From Nocardia sp. alder85J (GTDB taxonomy: Bacteria > Actinomycetota > Actinomycetes > Mycobacteriales > Mycobacteriaceae): a stretch of 64,000 nucleotides of DNA. A program made the translations under genes and the position numbers. This document shows, one piece after another, positions 1 to 8,571 of the stretch. The first letter of the stretch is position 1; the number at the start of each line of letters is the position of its first letter. The DNA is taken from the NCBI RefSeq assembly GCF_020176955.2, contig NZ_JAIUCZ020000002.1:620001-684000 (forward strand). The letters run 5' to 3'. The notes under the pieces were generated by a model. The model did no database searches, was not told the origin of the DNA, and was given only the letters and a program-made list of their open reading frames with translations.

Positions 1-61
1 GAAGCCATGCCGCCGAGGATGCACGCGGACTACCCCCGACAGCGCGCGACCCCTGGCGTTG

Positions 62-655
62 TCATCGGGAGTTCCACCGCCGGTCGGCGGCCAGCGCCGC
101 CCATTCCTGGTCCCAGAGCCGGTAACGGTGCCGATCCACCATCCGGTCGACGGCCCACAGCGCAATCGCCACCGCAAGCGCACCAGCGAGATAGGCGGAG
201 ATCGCGGCCACCACCGCATCGCCGATGTCCTGTGATCGGGTCGGCGGCGGCGCAGTCTCGTCACCGGCGGCCGTCACCCAGATCTCGACCCGATCGCGTG
301 CATGCGTGGTGGAATTCGCGGGAATCGTTGCCGTGTGGCCTGTTCCGGCATAGTTCCATTCGGCCGGGACCGCGGTTTCCTCGCCCCAGATGACCGATGC
401 GTCGGCATCGGCTGTCGCGTCGATTCGATGGAGAACCACCCGTTGCCTGTCGCTGTCCTGAGCGAAGTGGCTGTAGCTGGTGGTACCCAGTGCCACCGCG
501 ACGGGGATCGCGGCCACCAAGGTGCCCAGTAGCGCTGCACGCAGTGCGTATCGCAGGCGGTAGCTCGCGGGCAGGAGCGGGTTACGCCGCCATGGGTACA
601 TAGTCCACGCGCGGCGTAGCAGCAGTCGGTATCTGTTCGTCATCGCTGGTGTCAT
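62..655 (-). CDS. Rv1733c-family membrane protein
   Basis: Predicted membrane protein of the Rv1733c family; molecular function unknown. The chosen ATG has GGGATT about 7 nt upstream and gives 197 aa; an ATG four codons later is also possible. The basic N-terminus (RRAWTMYPWRRNPL) is typical of the family. Two hydrophobic helices (about residues 36-58 and 144-165) flank a roughly 85-residue hydrophilic domain that is probably outside the membrane. In mycobacteria this family belongs to the DosR hypoxia regulon (established knowledge), and DosR-like boxes lie about 110-150 bp upstream here. The next gene upstream, an Acg-like nitroreductase, belongs to another DosR-controlled family. Confidence 0.8.
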   Translation of the reverse strand: MTPAMTNRYRLLLRRAWTMYPWRRNPLLPASYRLRYALRAALLGTLVAAIPVAVALGTTSYSHFAQDSDRQRVVLHRIDATADADASVIWGEETAVPAEWNYAGTGHTATIPANSTTHARDRVEIWVTAAGDETAPPPTRSQDIGDAVVAAISAYLAGALAVAIALWAVDRMVDRHRYRLWDQEWAALAADRRWNSR

Positions 656-1026
656 GGTCGGAATCCCGTTCACGATCGGCCCGGTCGCTACCAGGCAATT
701 CGGCTCGAATCCAGCATCGCAGCGATGTGGAATCCGTCGGAAGTGCACAATGTCGCAACCGATATGGGCCGACCGGTCCCTGTCGCTCGGGACCTCTGTC
801 CGGTCGGGCAGGCGAACAGGAAGCGCTGGTGACGAGCCCCGCGGCGAGCGTCGTCACCAGGGCGGGCAGCAGTTCCGCCGCCCGTGCCAGGTCGGCGGCG
901 AGGGCGGTGAGCCTGGCCCGCGCCGGCAGCTGCCCGCATCACCAGCACCGATTCATCCCGCTCACCGAGGAATCCGTGGATATCGCCGACACCGACGTAG
1001 ACGTCGGGCGTGCGGAGCCGGGCCGC
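656..1026. other. Intergenic stretch, possible frameshifted remnant
   Basis: No intact gene is visible. On the minus strand, directly after the nitroreductase stop, the frame reads with coding-like composition (LRTPDVYVGVGDIHGFLGER) and then a +1 frame takes over (LTALAADLARAAELLPAL). Neither part has a good start codon. It may be a decayed small gene or a sequencing indel. The DosR-like boxes occupy its left part. Confidence 0.3.
766..802 (-). promoter_or_regulatory. Two DosR-like boxes
   Basis: GGGACCTCTGTCCG (789-802) matches 10 of 14 positions of the core DosR consensus GGGACTWWAGTCCC. A weaker GC-rich partner, GGGCCGACCGGTCCC, lies at 766-780. The pair sits upstream of the Rv1733c-like gene. 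Assignment is by consensus only. Confidence 0.45.
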
Positions 1027-2016
1027 TCATACCTGCGGTGCCACGGTCCGCAGGATCGCCGACAGCGGTAGCCGGGGCGTGGGCTCGGGTTCCTCCCGGT
1101 TCTCGGGTACGGAACCGATGCGTACCAGCACCTGCGGCTGCCAATCCCCGCCGAGCAGATCGCGGACGACCGACCGGCTGCGCGGGAATTCGATGAGATG
1201 GGTCAGCGGGCAGGTGGCGTATCCGGCCGCCGTGCACTCCAGCAGCAGGGTCGACAGCGCCTCCCCGCACCGCAATACGTCGTCGGTGCGGTCGGTATCG
1301 GTGGACAGCGCGACCAGCACCGATCGATCGATCTCCCGATCGGGTCGCCGCGGGGTGCCGGAGGTGACCGGCAGGCTCCGCCCCACCGGCACCCGCTCCT
1401 GCTCCTGGGCGCTGGTCAGCGCGGACGCCGGAATTCCGGTCGCGCCGGTGACATGTCCTGTCCACCACTGCAATTCGGCCTGATATCCGGAATCGTGACG
1501 CCGCAGATCGGCGGTGAGCCGGGCGGCCGGGGCCAATTCCCGGCGGCTGTGCTCCGGCAGCACCTCGAACACCGCGTCCGAGGGATCGATGATCGAGCGC
1601 AGCACGGTCTCGGCCCGGTCCCAGTTCGCGGGCGGATCGAACGGCAGCCGGTCGGTGCGGCGGCGCAGGATCGCGTCGGCCCGGTCCCGCTCGGCCTCGG
1701 TGACGATCAGCGCCGGAGCGAAACGGACCGTCGCGAGATGGTCCCGATGGTTCGGGTCCGGCAGCCACGACACACCCGTCCGCCAACCGGCCGCCACCAG
1801 CGCGGCACGCAGGTGCCCCAGGGCAATCCCGCACCCCAGGATCGACTGCCGCCCTGTGCTGTCGGTGTTCGGCAGCGACCGCTCGCGGGCCACGAACAGT
1901 TGCAGGGTGACGCCGTCGAAGATCCACTGCCACGGCTGACTGTTGTGCAGCGAAGGGGCCCGGCCGGCCAGCAGGACCGCTTTCTCGATGACCGTATGGG
2001 AAGGGATACTGTTCAT
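1027..2016 (-). CDS. Acg-family FMN nitroreductase-like protein
   Basis: A 329-aa protein of the Acg/nitroreductase superfamily (Rv2032/Rv3131 type), a divergent flavin-binding fold whose mycobacterial members are hypoxia-induced; many may bind FMN without enzymatic activity. Recognisable blocks are the N-terminal APSLHNSQPWQW segment, RRTDRLPFDPP, the central DVLRCGEALSTLLLECTAAG and the C-terminal PQVLVRIG. The ATG at MNSIPSHTVIEKAV matches the family N-terminus; the frame stays open upstream but that extension has no family similarity. A DosR-like half-site lies 36-51 bp upstream of the start, consistent with co-regulation with the neighbouring Rv1733c-like gene. Confidence 0.85.
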   Translation of the reverse strand: MNSIPSHTVIEKAVLLAGRAPSLHNSQPWQWIFDGVTLQLFVARERSLPNTDSTGRQSILGCGIALGHLRAALVAAGWRTGVSWLPDPNHRDHLATVRFAPALIVTEAERDRADAILRRRTDRLPFDPPANWDRAETVLRSIIDPSDAVFEVLPEHSRRELAPAARLTADLRRHDSGYQAELQWWTGHVTGATGIPASALTSAQEQERVPVGRSLPVTSGTPRRPDREIDRSVLVALSTDTDRTDDVLRCGEALSTLLLECTAAGYATCPLTHLIEFPRSRSVVRDLLGGDWQPQVLVRIGSVPENREEPEPTPRLPLSAILRTVAPQV

Positions 2017-2051
2017 GTACTCCACGGTAGGAGCGGCGAAACCGAGGGCCG

Positions 2052-2067
2052 AGGGCCTTTGGACACC
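2052..2067 (-). promoter_or_regulatory. Possible DosR-like box
   Basis: Read on the minus strand, GTGTCCAAAGGCCC matches 10 of 14 core positions of the DosR consensus. It is placed appropriately upstream of the Acg-like gene. The evidence is weak on its own and gains weight from the second pair of boxes and the gene family. Confidence 0.35.
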
Positions 2068-2259
2068 GATCCTCGGGCAGCCCGGCCCGTGCCCGGCGCG
2101 GCAACCGGTCACGTCCGCGACAGCCCAGCGGGCCGATAGCAGGGCGAAGCCCGATGCCCGGCGGCGCATTCGGTGTCCGTCCTTCGGTGCGCGGCCGAGG
2201 TTGCCTCTCACCGCCGGCCGCGTGGGGGCGCAGACGAAAGGGGCCGCCCAGAACCTGAT

Positions 2260-3891
2260 TCACCGCAGATCCCGCCGCCTCAGGGCGACCAGACCGATCA
2301 CCAGCAACACCGCGGTAACCAGCACCTCCCAGAGCAGCGGGACGGCGTTGAAGTGGCCGCCGGGCAGCTTGGGCAGATGGCTGTAAGGTTCGAGGTCGCG
2401 CGCCCACTGGGGGAATCTCGCGACACCGCCGAACATATAGATCAGCAGGAAGCCGACGTACACCGCCCAGACGCTGGTCGCCCGGCGGGGTGACAGTCCG
2501 AAGAACGCCACCGCCACCGCCGCGGTCAGCCAGATCGCGGGCAACTGCACCGCGGCGCCCGCGACGCAGGCCGCGAGTTTGCCGCCCAGGTCGTGGGTCG
2601 AATTGCCGTACGCCAGTCCGGCGGCCGTACCCGCCGCCAGCACCGCGAGGCTGGGTCCGAGCAGGGCGTAGACGATATGGCTTGCCGCCCAGCGAGTTCT
2701 GCCGACCGCACCGGTGAGGACGGCCTCCGCCCGTTCGGCGATCTCCTCGGAGTGCAGCCGCAGCACCGCCGACACCGCGTACGCCGCGGCGGCCATCGCC
2801 AGCATGCTGATGGCGATGCCGACGAACATGTCGTCCAGCTGGCGCGTGCCGCCGATGCGCTGCAAGAACTGCTGAAACGCCTCGTTGCTGCCCAACTGCT
2901 TGCCGACACTGGTCGCCGCGCTGCCGAACAGCAAGCCGTACAGCGTCAACGCGACGGTCCAGGCGAGCATGACGCCGCGCTGCATCCGCCACGCGAGCCC
3001 GAACGGACCCGACAGCCCACGCCCGGCACCGGCAGACCCCGCGCGTTCGGCCAGCAGACCGGACCCGACATCCCGCCGGGCCAACAGCCCGTACGCGGCC
3101 GCGAGCAGCGCCACGATGGCTACGGCGTGCAACCCCAACGGCCACCAGCGTTCCTGCGCGAACGGCCGGATCAGCACGGTCCAGCCCAGCGGCGACAACC
3201 ACGACAGCGTGCCCGAGCCCGCATCGCCCACTGCCCGCACCGCGAACGCCACACCGAGCGCCGCCAGCGCGTAACCGCGCGCGGCGCGCGCGCTCGGACT
3301 CACCTGGGCCGCCACCGCGCCGACGCCGGTGAACACCAGCCCGGCCGCGGTCAGTCCCGCACCATAGGCGATCGACCCGCTGACCGGGAGCCGATATGCG
3401 CACAGCATCAGCGCGAACGCCGCACCGACGACGATCGACGCGCCCGCCGACATCAGGACCGCGGCGGTGAGCCCGGCGAAGCGTCCCACCGACGCGGAGT
3501 CGACCAATTCGGTTCGCCCGACCTCTTCTTCGGCGCGCGTGTGGCGAATGACGGTGAGGATCACCGCCACCGCCAGAACCGCACCCAGCGCCTGCGCCTT
3601 CCAGATGGAGACCGCGCCGAGACTGGCGTTGAACACCGGTCCGTACAGAGCGATCTCGGCACGGTTGGCAGAGGTCGCGGTGGCGAACGCCTGCAGATCC
3701 GCCGGCGTCCGGTAGACGGTCCGGATGCTGCCCGCATAGGTGACCGGCATCAGCACGCCGAGCACGAATGTCCACAGCGGCAACACGATCCGGTCACGAC
3801 GCAGGACCAATCGCAGCGACAACCAGGTGCCGGCCAGTCCGGCGGACCGTGGCCGAGCGGGAGCGGCAGGGGCACAGGCGAGGGTGGTCAT
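2260..3891 (-). CDS. ABC-2 type exporter permease (polyketide-antibiotic exporter family)
   Basis: A 543-aa multi-spanning permease of the COG3559 group, annotated as exporters of polyketide antibiotics or other drugs. About twelve hydrophobic segments form two similar halves with a cytoplasmic stretch between (around residues 260-290). The N-terminus continues from MTTLACAP into a basic segment before the first helix ([18 protein letters not shown]). Start and stop overlap as ATGA with the upstream ATPase gene, so translation is coupled and the two form one transporter. A self-resistance or efflux role is inferred from family only; the substrate is unknown. Confidence 0.85.
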   Translation of the reverse strand: MTTLACAPAAPARPRSAGLAGTWLSLRLVLRRDRIVLPLWTFVLGVLMPVTYAGSIRTVYRTPADLQAFATATSANRAEIALYGPVFNASLGAVSIWKAQALGAVLAVAVILTVIRHTRAEEEVGRTELVDSASVGRFAGLTAAVLMSAGASIVVGAAFALMLCAYRLPVSGSIAYGAGLTAAGLVFTGVGAVAAQVSPSARAARGYALAALGVAFAVRAVGDAGSGTLSWLSPLGWTVLIRPFAQERWWPLGLHAVAIVALLAAAYGLLARRDVGSGLLAERAGSAGAGRGLSGPFGLAWRMQRGVMLAWTVALTLYGLLFGSAATSVGKQLGSNEAFQQFLQRIGGTRQLDDMFVGIAISMLAMAAAAYAVSAVLRLHSEEIAERAEAVLTGAVGRTRWAASHIVYALLGPSLAVLAAGTAAGLAYGNSTHDLGGKLAACVAGAAVQLPAIWLTAAVAVAFFGLSPRRATSVWAVYVGFLLIYMFGGVARFPQWARDLEPYSHLPKLPGGHFNAVPLLWEVLVTAVLLVIGLVALRRRDLR

Positions 3892-4808
3892 GCGGTCACC
3901 AACTCCGCGGCAGGCGCGTCCGCCGAGGCGAGCCGGTAGTGACGCAGGAACAACTCCTCCAGCGTGGGCGGCTGACTGACGAGCGTGCGGACACCGATGT
4001 CCCCGAGGCGGCGGATCAACGCGCCGAGGTTCGGGCCATCGACCTGGCAATGCAGTGTCGAGCCTTCGACGGTGAGGTTCTCGATGCCGGGAATATCGCT
4101 CAAATCGCCAGGGTCACCGAGCAATTCGGCAGTGATCGCAGTGCGCGACAGATGCCGCATGCTCTCCAGCGACCCGCTGTCGACGGTGCGGCCGGACCGG
4201 ATGATGGTGACACGCTCGCACAGCGCCTCGACCTCGGACAGGATGTGACTGGACAGCAGCACCGTCACCCCGCGATCACGTGCCTCACGCACACAATCCC
4301 GGAAAACCTGCTCCATCAACGGGTCAAGCCCGGCCGTGGGCTCATCGAGCAGCAGCAGCCGCGCGTGCGACGACAGCGCCGATACCAGCACCACCTTCTG
4401 CCGGTTGCCCTTGGAATAGGACCGCGCCTTCTTGCGCGGATCCAGGTCGAACCGCTCGATCAGCTCGGCCCGCCGCGCGGTGTCGATGCCCCCGCGCATG
4501 CGTGCGAGCAGATCGATGGTCTCCCCGCCGGTCAGCGACGGCCACAACGCGACATCGCCGGGCACATAGGCCACCTGGCGGTGCAGCGCGACCGCATCGG
4601 CCCACGGATCACGACCCAGCAGCACCGCATGCCCGGAATCGGCCCGCAGAATGCCGAGCAGGATACGAATCGTGGTGGATTTCCCGGAACCGTTGGGACC
4701 GAGGAAGCCGTGGATCTCACCCTCGTCGACGGTCAGATCGAGCCCGTCGAGGGCGTGGACATGTCCGAAACTCTTGTACAGATCCCGAATGTCGATTATT
4801 GCGGCCAT
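3888..4808 (-). CDS. ABC transporter ATP-binding protein
   Basis: A 306-aa ATPase that powers the downstream ABC-2 permease. Walker A is GPNGSGKST, the signature region [10 protein letters not shown], Walker [13 protein letters not shown], followed by an SSHILSE H-loop region. A roughly 80-residue C-terminal domain typical of DrrA-like drug-export ATPases follows. The ATG start has a GAGGAGA ribosome-binding site just upstream. It is the first gene of a two-gene operon. The exported compound cannot be inferred. Confidence 0.9.
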   Translation of the reverse strand: MAAIIDIRDLYKSFGHVHALDGLDLTVDEGEIHGFLGPNGSGKSTTIRILLGILRADSGHAVLLGRDPWADAVALHRQVAYVPGDVALWPSLTGGETIDLLARMRGGIDTARRAELIERFDLDPRKKARSYSKGNRQKVVLVSALSSHARLLLLDEPTAGLDPLMEQVFRDCVREARDRGVTVLLSSHILSEVEALCERVTIIRSGRTVDSGSLESMRHLSRTAITAELLGDPGDLSDIPGIENLTVEGSTLHCQVDGPNLGALIRRLGDIGVRTLVSQPPTLEELFLRHYRLASADAPAAELVTA

Positions 4809-5192
4809 GGAGTCTCCTCGATACACACCGGCCGGAGCCCAAGTCGTACTCCGTGTGTCGAGACTGCGCCGCACTCTCGCGCGGCGACCACGGCCGCAAG
4901 TCCCCGGATCAGAAGCAGTTGGACCTCACCGCCGAAGGCGATCGCGACCGCACCGCTGCACATCGACCTGCGGGTGCAGGCATGACGCCGCCGGGACGAT
5001 GCCCAGTCTGTTGCGCTACAGGCATTCGGGTGGGTGGTTCGGGCTCGACCACCAGCGTTTCGCGCATGCCGGCGGGGTCGGCCGCGCCGGAGCCGACGGC
5101 GTCGGACAGCTCTGTGGCGGTGCGGAATCCGTCGGTGCGCAACAGTGCTCGGGTCACCCCGCCTGCACCCGGGACGATCCGACCCGCCGATG
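4809..5192. other. Gap without a convincing gene
   Basis: A minus-strand open stretch at 4909-5157 (VTRALLRTDGFRTATELSDA) has coding-like composition near its start but no recognisable domain and degenerates towards its end. It may be a decayed gene. The promoter of the ABC operon should lie in the left part. Confidence 0.3.
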
Positions 5193-5615
5193 TCAGCCCT
5201 GGCCGGTCGTGGTGTCGTCGCCCGTGGCGCCCGGGTCGTAGGCCAGCAGTTCCCAGCAGTGGCCGTCCGGGTCGTCGATTGCCCGGTTGTACAGCCAGCC
5301 CATGTCCTGGGCCTCCCGTGGTTCGGTGGCCCCTGCGGCCAGCGCCGCGTCGGCGAGGCGGTCCACTTCTTCACGCGATCCGGCAGCCAGCGCGTTGATC
5401 ACCTCGATCGGACCATCCGCAATGTCTCGCTTGGTGAAGGTGGCGAACGTCTCGCGGGTCATCAGCTGCACCACGACCGCGTCCGCGAAGACCACCTGAG
5501 CGGAGGTGTCCCCGGTGAAATCCGGGTTGATCGTCGCCCCCATCGCCGTGTACACCTTCTTGCTCGCCTCCAGGTCTGTGACCGGCAGGTTGACGTAGAT
5601 CTGCGTGAATGCCAC
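5193..5615 (-). CDS. VOC (glyoxalase/bleomycin-resistance) family protein
   Basis: A 140-aa member of the vicinal oxygen chelate superfamily, related to PhnB/lactoylglutathione-lyase-like proteins. The opening MAFTQIYVNLPVTDLEASKK, the central VFADAVVVQLM strand and the closing IDDPDGHCWELLAYDP are typical; the final glutamate in CWELL is the usual metal ligand position. The GTG start has GGAGG upstream. The AraC-type remnant directly upstream is a common partner of such VOC genes, so they probably once formed an operon. The substrate is unknown. Confidence 0.85.
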   Translation of the reverse strand: MAFTQIYVNLPVTDLEASKKVYTAMGATINPDFTGDTSAQVVFADAVVVQLMTRETFATFTKRDIADGPIEVINALAAGSREEVDRLADAALAAGATEPREAQDMGWLYNRAIDDPDGHCWELLAYDPGATGDDTTTGQG

Positions 5616-5669
5616 GACGTGCCTCCAAGGATTTCCGGTGTGCCGGGTGTTCCCGGCGACACCACCAAC

Positions 5670-5868
5670 CTAGGGACGCACCTCGACCTCGGTCTTGTAC
5701 AGGAGCGACAGCATCTCGTCGTCGTCGGCGCGCCGCAGCTGGGAAGCTGTGCGGCCGGTGAACCGGGTCAGCGAACGCGCGAGGTGCGGCTGGTCGTGGT
5801 ACCCCGTCCGCTGCGCGACCTCGATCGTCGCCATCCCCTGCTGCAACAGCAGCACAGCCTGTCTGGCC
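5670..5868 (-). pseudogene. C-terminal fragment of an AraC-family regulator, cut by the IS3 element
   Basis: Only the second helix-turn-helix of an AraC regulator remains: ARQAVLLLQQGMATIEVAQR followed by TGYHDQPHLARSLTRFTGRT, then a normal stop. The frame is open up to the left end of the insertion sequence. The missing N-terminal part (usually more than 150 residues) is not found on the far side of the element, so more than a simple insertion has occurred, probably an adjacent deletion. Confidence 0.8.
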
Positions 5869-5898
5869 TGAGGTTCCCCCCGAACCGTGGACAGCTGG

Positions 5899-6828
5899 TT
5901 ACGCAGCGTTCGCTGCGGCTGTCATGAGTGACTGCTCGTAGCGGATCGGGCTGATGCCACCGATCGCGGAGTGTCTTCTCGTAGTGTTGTAACGGATGAT
6001 CCATTTGTCAACTGCGGCAATGAGTTCGGCTTTCGTGGTGAAGGCGTGCCGGTAGTAGAATTCATGCTTGAAGGTCGACCACAGCGATTCGGCGGGGCTG
6101 TTGTCCCAGCATATGCCGGTGGCCCCCATCGACCGCCGCAGGCCGTGGCGAGCACAGGCTTTCACGGTCAATCCCGCAGTGAACTCGCCGCCGCGGTCCG
6201 AATGCAGGATCGTGTCGCGCGCCCGTCCGCCGCGCACGGCAACGGCCTGCTCGATCGCGACCTCGACCACGTCCGCACCGATGTGGTCGGCGACCGCGTG
6301 ACCGAGTACCCGGCGGGTATGCCCGTCCCGGATGGCACATAGATACATGTCGCCTTCTCCGCAGGTCAGATACGTGAAATCCGTGGTCCAGACGGCGTCC
6401 GGGTGGCCCTGATCGAACTCCCTCGCCACCAGGTCCGGCGCGAACACCGCAGCTGGATCGGCCACGGTGGTGCGAACTTTGAAAGTGCGAGGGCTGATGC
6501 CCTCGATCCCGATCTCGGCCATGATCGCCGCGACTGTCTTGTAGTTCACCCTCTCGCCGCGTTCGCGCAGCTCGTCGGTGATCCGAGGTGATCCGTACGT
6601 GCCCGCGGAGTCGTCATGGATGTCGAGGATCTTCACCGTCAGGTCCGCGCGGCGCTGCTGGCGCGGCGTCAAATCCGTTGCGGCCCTGCGCTTGCGCCAC
6701 GCATAGAATCCCGCCCTCGACACCTCCAGCAGCCGTGCCATCCGGGTCACATCGAAGCATTGCGGGCTGGTCGTGGTGCCGGCGGTCGCGGCCACCGCCT
6801 GCGCATCAGGGGCGGCGTACTTCGCCAT
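5899..6828 (-). CDS. IS3-family transposase OrfB (DDE catalytic subunit)
   Basis: A 309-aa rve/DDE integrase domain. An HTH_21-like region (RRADLTVKILDIHDDSAGTY) precedes the catalytic core. The DDE residues are seen in TTDFTYL (first Asp), HSDRGGEF (second Asp) and SPAESLWSTFK (Glu), followed by YNTTRRHSAIGG. It starts in the -1 frame relative to orfA with a TGATG overlap. It can be made by reinitiation or as an OrfAB fusion by -1 frameshifting, as is usual in the family. Confidence 0.93.
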   Translation of the reverse strand: MAKYAAPDAQAVAATAGTTTSPQCFDVTRMARLLEVSRAGFYAWRKRRAATDLTPRQQRRADLTVKILDIHDDSAGTYGSPRITDELRERGERVNYKTVAAIMAEIGIEGISPRTFKVRTTVADPAAVFAPDLVAREFDQGHPDAVWTTDFTYLTCGEGDMYLCAIRDGHTRRVLGHAVADHIGADVVEVAIEQAVAVRGGRARDTILHSDRGGEFTAGLTVKACARHGLRRSMGATGICWDNSPAESLWSTFKHEFYYRHAFTTKAELIAAVDKWIIRYNTTRRHSAIGGISPIRYEQSLMTAAANAA

Positions 6829-7163
6829 CAGTTCGAACCGGGTCGGTTGTTCTGCATCGCAGCGAAGTACGCCGAGGCTTTTTTAAGGAATTGGATGTCC
6901 TTGTCCTGCTCGGCAACTCGCTTCCGGAGAGCCTGTAACTCGGCCCTCTCCACGGCTGACAACGGCTCGCCACCACCGTCTTCACCACCTCCGGCGGCGG
7001 CCCCGTTGCGGCGGCGTTCGTCTTTCACCCAGTAACTGAGCATGCCGGCGTCGATCCCCAACTCCCGGGCGACGTCGGCGATCGTGCGACCGGTATCGAT
7101 CACACAATGTGCTGCCTCGACCTTGTACTCGGCCGTGTACGACCGGCGCTTGCGAGGTGGCAT
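6828..7163 (-). CDS. IS3-family transposase OrfA (DNA-binding subunit)
   Basis: A 111-aa HTH protein: RRSYTAEYKVEAAHCVIDTG begins the helix-turn-helix (ADVARELGIDAGMLSYWV), and a leucine-zipper-like coiled coil (ELQALRKRVAEQDKDIQFLK) follows. GGAAGGA precedes the ATG. A run of six A followed by G occurs in the mRNA near the end (complement of 6878-6884), a classical slippery heptamer type for -1 frameshifting into orfB. Slippage there would skip the conserved KKASAYFA tail, so the exact mode of coupling is uncertain. Confidence 0.9.
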   Translation of the reverse strand: MPPRKRRSYTAEYKVEAAHCVIDTGRTIADVARELGIDAGMLSYWVKDERRRNGAAAGGGEDGGGEPLSAVERAELQALRKRVAEQDKDIQFLKKASAYFAAMQNNRPGSN

Positions 7164-7428
7164 AGGGACATCCTTCCAACAAGACCATTCGGTCTGTCAA
7201 ATCGGTGTCCACTTTCCAGGGGGAACCTCACATGAACCACGGTGCGCGCCAGCACGACAACCGGACACACCAATCGCGGCATTACAGGACGTTCAAACCC
7301 GAGGAACTCCGAGTGATCTATCGACCTGCCAGAGGGACCCTTGATGGCTGGTGTTGTTCGGGGGCACGCCAGCGTACGGCCGTGGCTCTGATTCGAGGCT
7401 GATGTATGTGCAGGTCTCGGCAGGGCTG

Positions 7429-7851
7429 CTACGGCTGGCTCGGCACGACCTCACGGTCTCGCAAGTATCCGAGTGCCGCTGGTCCCAGTGCCGCCAACAT
7501 GGCGGTGCCGCCTGCGAGTGCTATTCCCGCCGTGGCTGCCCGGTGCGGCAAGCCCAGTCGAGCGGCGTTGGCCACCACCACGGCGTCGATCACGTCCATC
7601 ACGATTCCGGACCGCAGCGCCGCTCGGCGGATCGTCGCGTCGGGGTGCAGTGCCGCCACGCCGAGGACTACGTCACGAACGCCGAAAGCTTTGATCCACA
7701 CGCCTCGGTCCTCGCCGGGATAAGAGACGCCGAGCGCGGAATGCACGCGACGTGACGCCAGAGTTGTGGTGGTACCCCACGCGATCCGCCCGATGCCGAT
7801 CGCGTACGAGACCACGCGCTCCGTCGAGTCCTGTCGTTGTCGATCCCGCAT
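7429..7851 (-). CDS. Small membrane protein, possibly iron-regulated
   Basis: A 140-aa integral membrane protein resembling DUF4267-type proteins. Hydrophobic segments are seen near YAIGIGRIAWG, VRDVVLGVAAL, SGIVMDVIDAVVVANAARLG and AATAGIALAGGTAMLAALGP. The ATG follows GGGGATGG. A near-perfect IdeR/DtxR iron box lies 20 bp upstream of the start, so expression is probably repressed by iron. The role is unknown; it stands alone between an IS element and a recombinase remnant. Confidence 0.7.
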   Translation of the reverse strand: MRDRQRQDSTERVVSYAIGIGRIAWGTTTTLASRRVHSALGVSYPGEDRGVWIKAFGVRDVVLGVAALHPDATIRRAALRSGIVMDVIDAVVVANAARLGLPHRAATAGIALAGGTAMLAALGPAALGYLRDREVVPSQP

Positions 7852-7870
7852 AATTCCATCCCCACTTCCA

Positions 7871-7889
7871 TTAGGTTAGGCAACCCTAA
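7871..7889 (-). promoter_or_regulatory. IdeR/DtxR-type iron box
   Basis: TTAGGTTAGGCAACCCTAA matches 17 of 19 positions of the canonical iron box TTAGGTTAGGCTAACCTAA. It is 20 bp upstream of the membrane-protein start codon, where bound repressor would block transcription. Confidence 0.8.
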
Positions 7890-7892
7890 ACC

Positions 7893-8420
7893 ATGCGAGT
7901 CCGGCGAGTCCAGACCGCGGATACGCGGTTCAACGTGCCGAGCATCGCGACCGGGGAACGTCGAACCGGTTGCCCGAATCGCAGGCGGAGGCGAGCAGGA
8001 ATTCGAATCGCAGGTGTGGAAGCCCGGGGGTGGGCGAGTCGTTGTGCACTCCCGGGCGGCGGACATGCTGGGCCGGGGAGTGCTCGAGGATCCGCCGATG
8101 ACACAGATACCGGTGACGGCGCTCACCTCCGCGAGCGCGGTCACCGGCAGAAAGCGATGATCGTGACCATGGTGCGCGACACGATGAATGGTGTGAATCA
8201 GCGGGTTCCCCGCATCCCTCGCCCGTAGCGTTCGGCTTCCGGGCACGCCACGCTCAGCGGTGCCTGCCCATGCTCGCAGCACCACGCGAAGTACAGGCGT
8301 AGGTCCGAGCCGCAGCGGATTCGGGAGCTGCCGGTGTAGCGCGCGAGAAGAGCGACCGAAGCCGACCGCACCACGAGATCACCGCCCGCGAAAGCGACAT
8401 CAACTCGCGCAGGTCGTCTT
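7893..8420 (-). pseudogene. Decayed tyrosine recombinase (phage integrase) fragment
   Basis: In pieces across frames, the minus strand reads as the N-terminal SAM-like and early catalytic part of a tyrosine recombinase: ALLARYTGSSRIRCGSDLRL then YFAWCCEHGQAPLSVACPEA, a stop, VSRTMVTIIAFCR, another stop, and after a frame change ILEHSPAQHVRRPGVHNDSP then TPGLPHLRFEFLLASACDSG. This order matches actinobacterial integrases. At least one in-frame stop and one or more frameshifts, and no visible RHR-Y catalytic residues, show it is dead. Confidence 0.75.
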
Positions 8421-8484
8421 GGCTATTGTTCGGATGGGGCCAGCCACGGGCCGCTCCGGCCAACCGCTCACAGCCAGAAACGCA

Positions 8485-8545
8485 CGGTAATCGGCATGAG
8501 CGAAATGTTGTACGGACGCAACCGGTTTCGAGCGGTATGCGGCAT
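8485..8545 (+). repeat. Repeat element copy A (61 bp)
   Basis: It begins with CGGTAATCGGCATGAGCG and ends with CGGTATGCGGCAT after TTTCG. The two 13-bp ends are imperfect direct repeats (11 of 13 identical) whose starts are 48 bp apart. A second copy occurs at 11420-11479 with the same spacing within 1 bp. The two copies bracket the NB-ARC/TPR gene. Confidence 0.75.
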
Positions 8546-8571
8546 TACAGCGCGCGTCGACTGCACCTTGC

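Larger units (their letters stand above)
5869..7230 (-). mobile_element. IS3-family insertion sequence, 1362 bp
   Basis: Terminal inverted repeats begin TGAGGTTCCCCC; the two 25-bp ends (5869-5893 and 7206-7230) agree at 21 positions and have the TG...CA termini of the IS3 family. It carries orfA and orfB in the usual order and overlapping frames. No direct target repeat is visible (GGCC to the left, CATG to the right), fitting deletion or recombination next to one end. The element looks intact and may be active. Confidence 0.9.

Noticed and set aside
962-3775. A 937-codon open frame on the minus strand
   Set aside because: It runs across two real genes in another frame and is arginine/glycine-rich, as expected of a high-GC shadow frame.
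4909-5157. An 82-codon minus-strand frame
   Set aside because: No family similarity seen and composition breaks down in its second half; noted only as a gap.
7668-8285. A 205-codon minus-strand frame
   Set aside because: It overlaps the iron box and the integrase remnant in a different frame and has no family features.
8485-8545. The repeat element read as a small gene starting MPIT on the minus strand
   Set aside because: The copies have stops or frame differences soon after the start and no conserved peptide.
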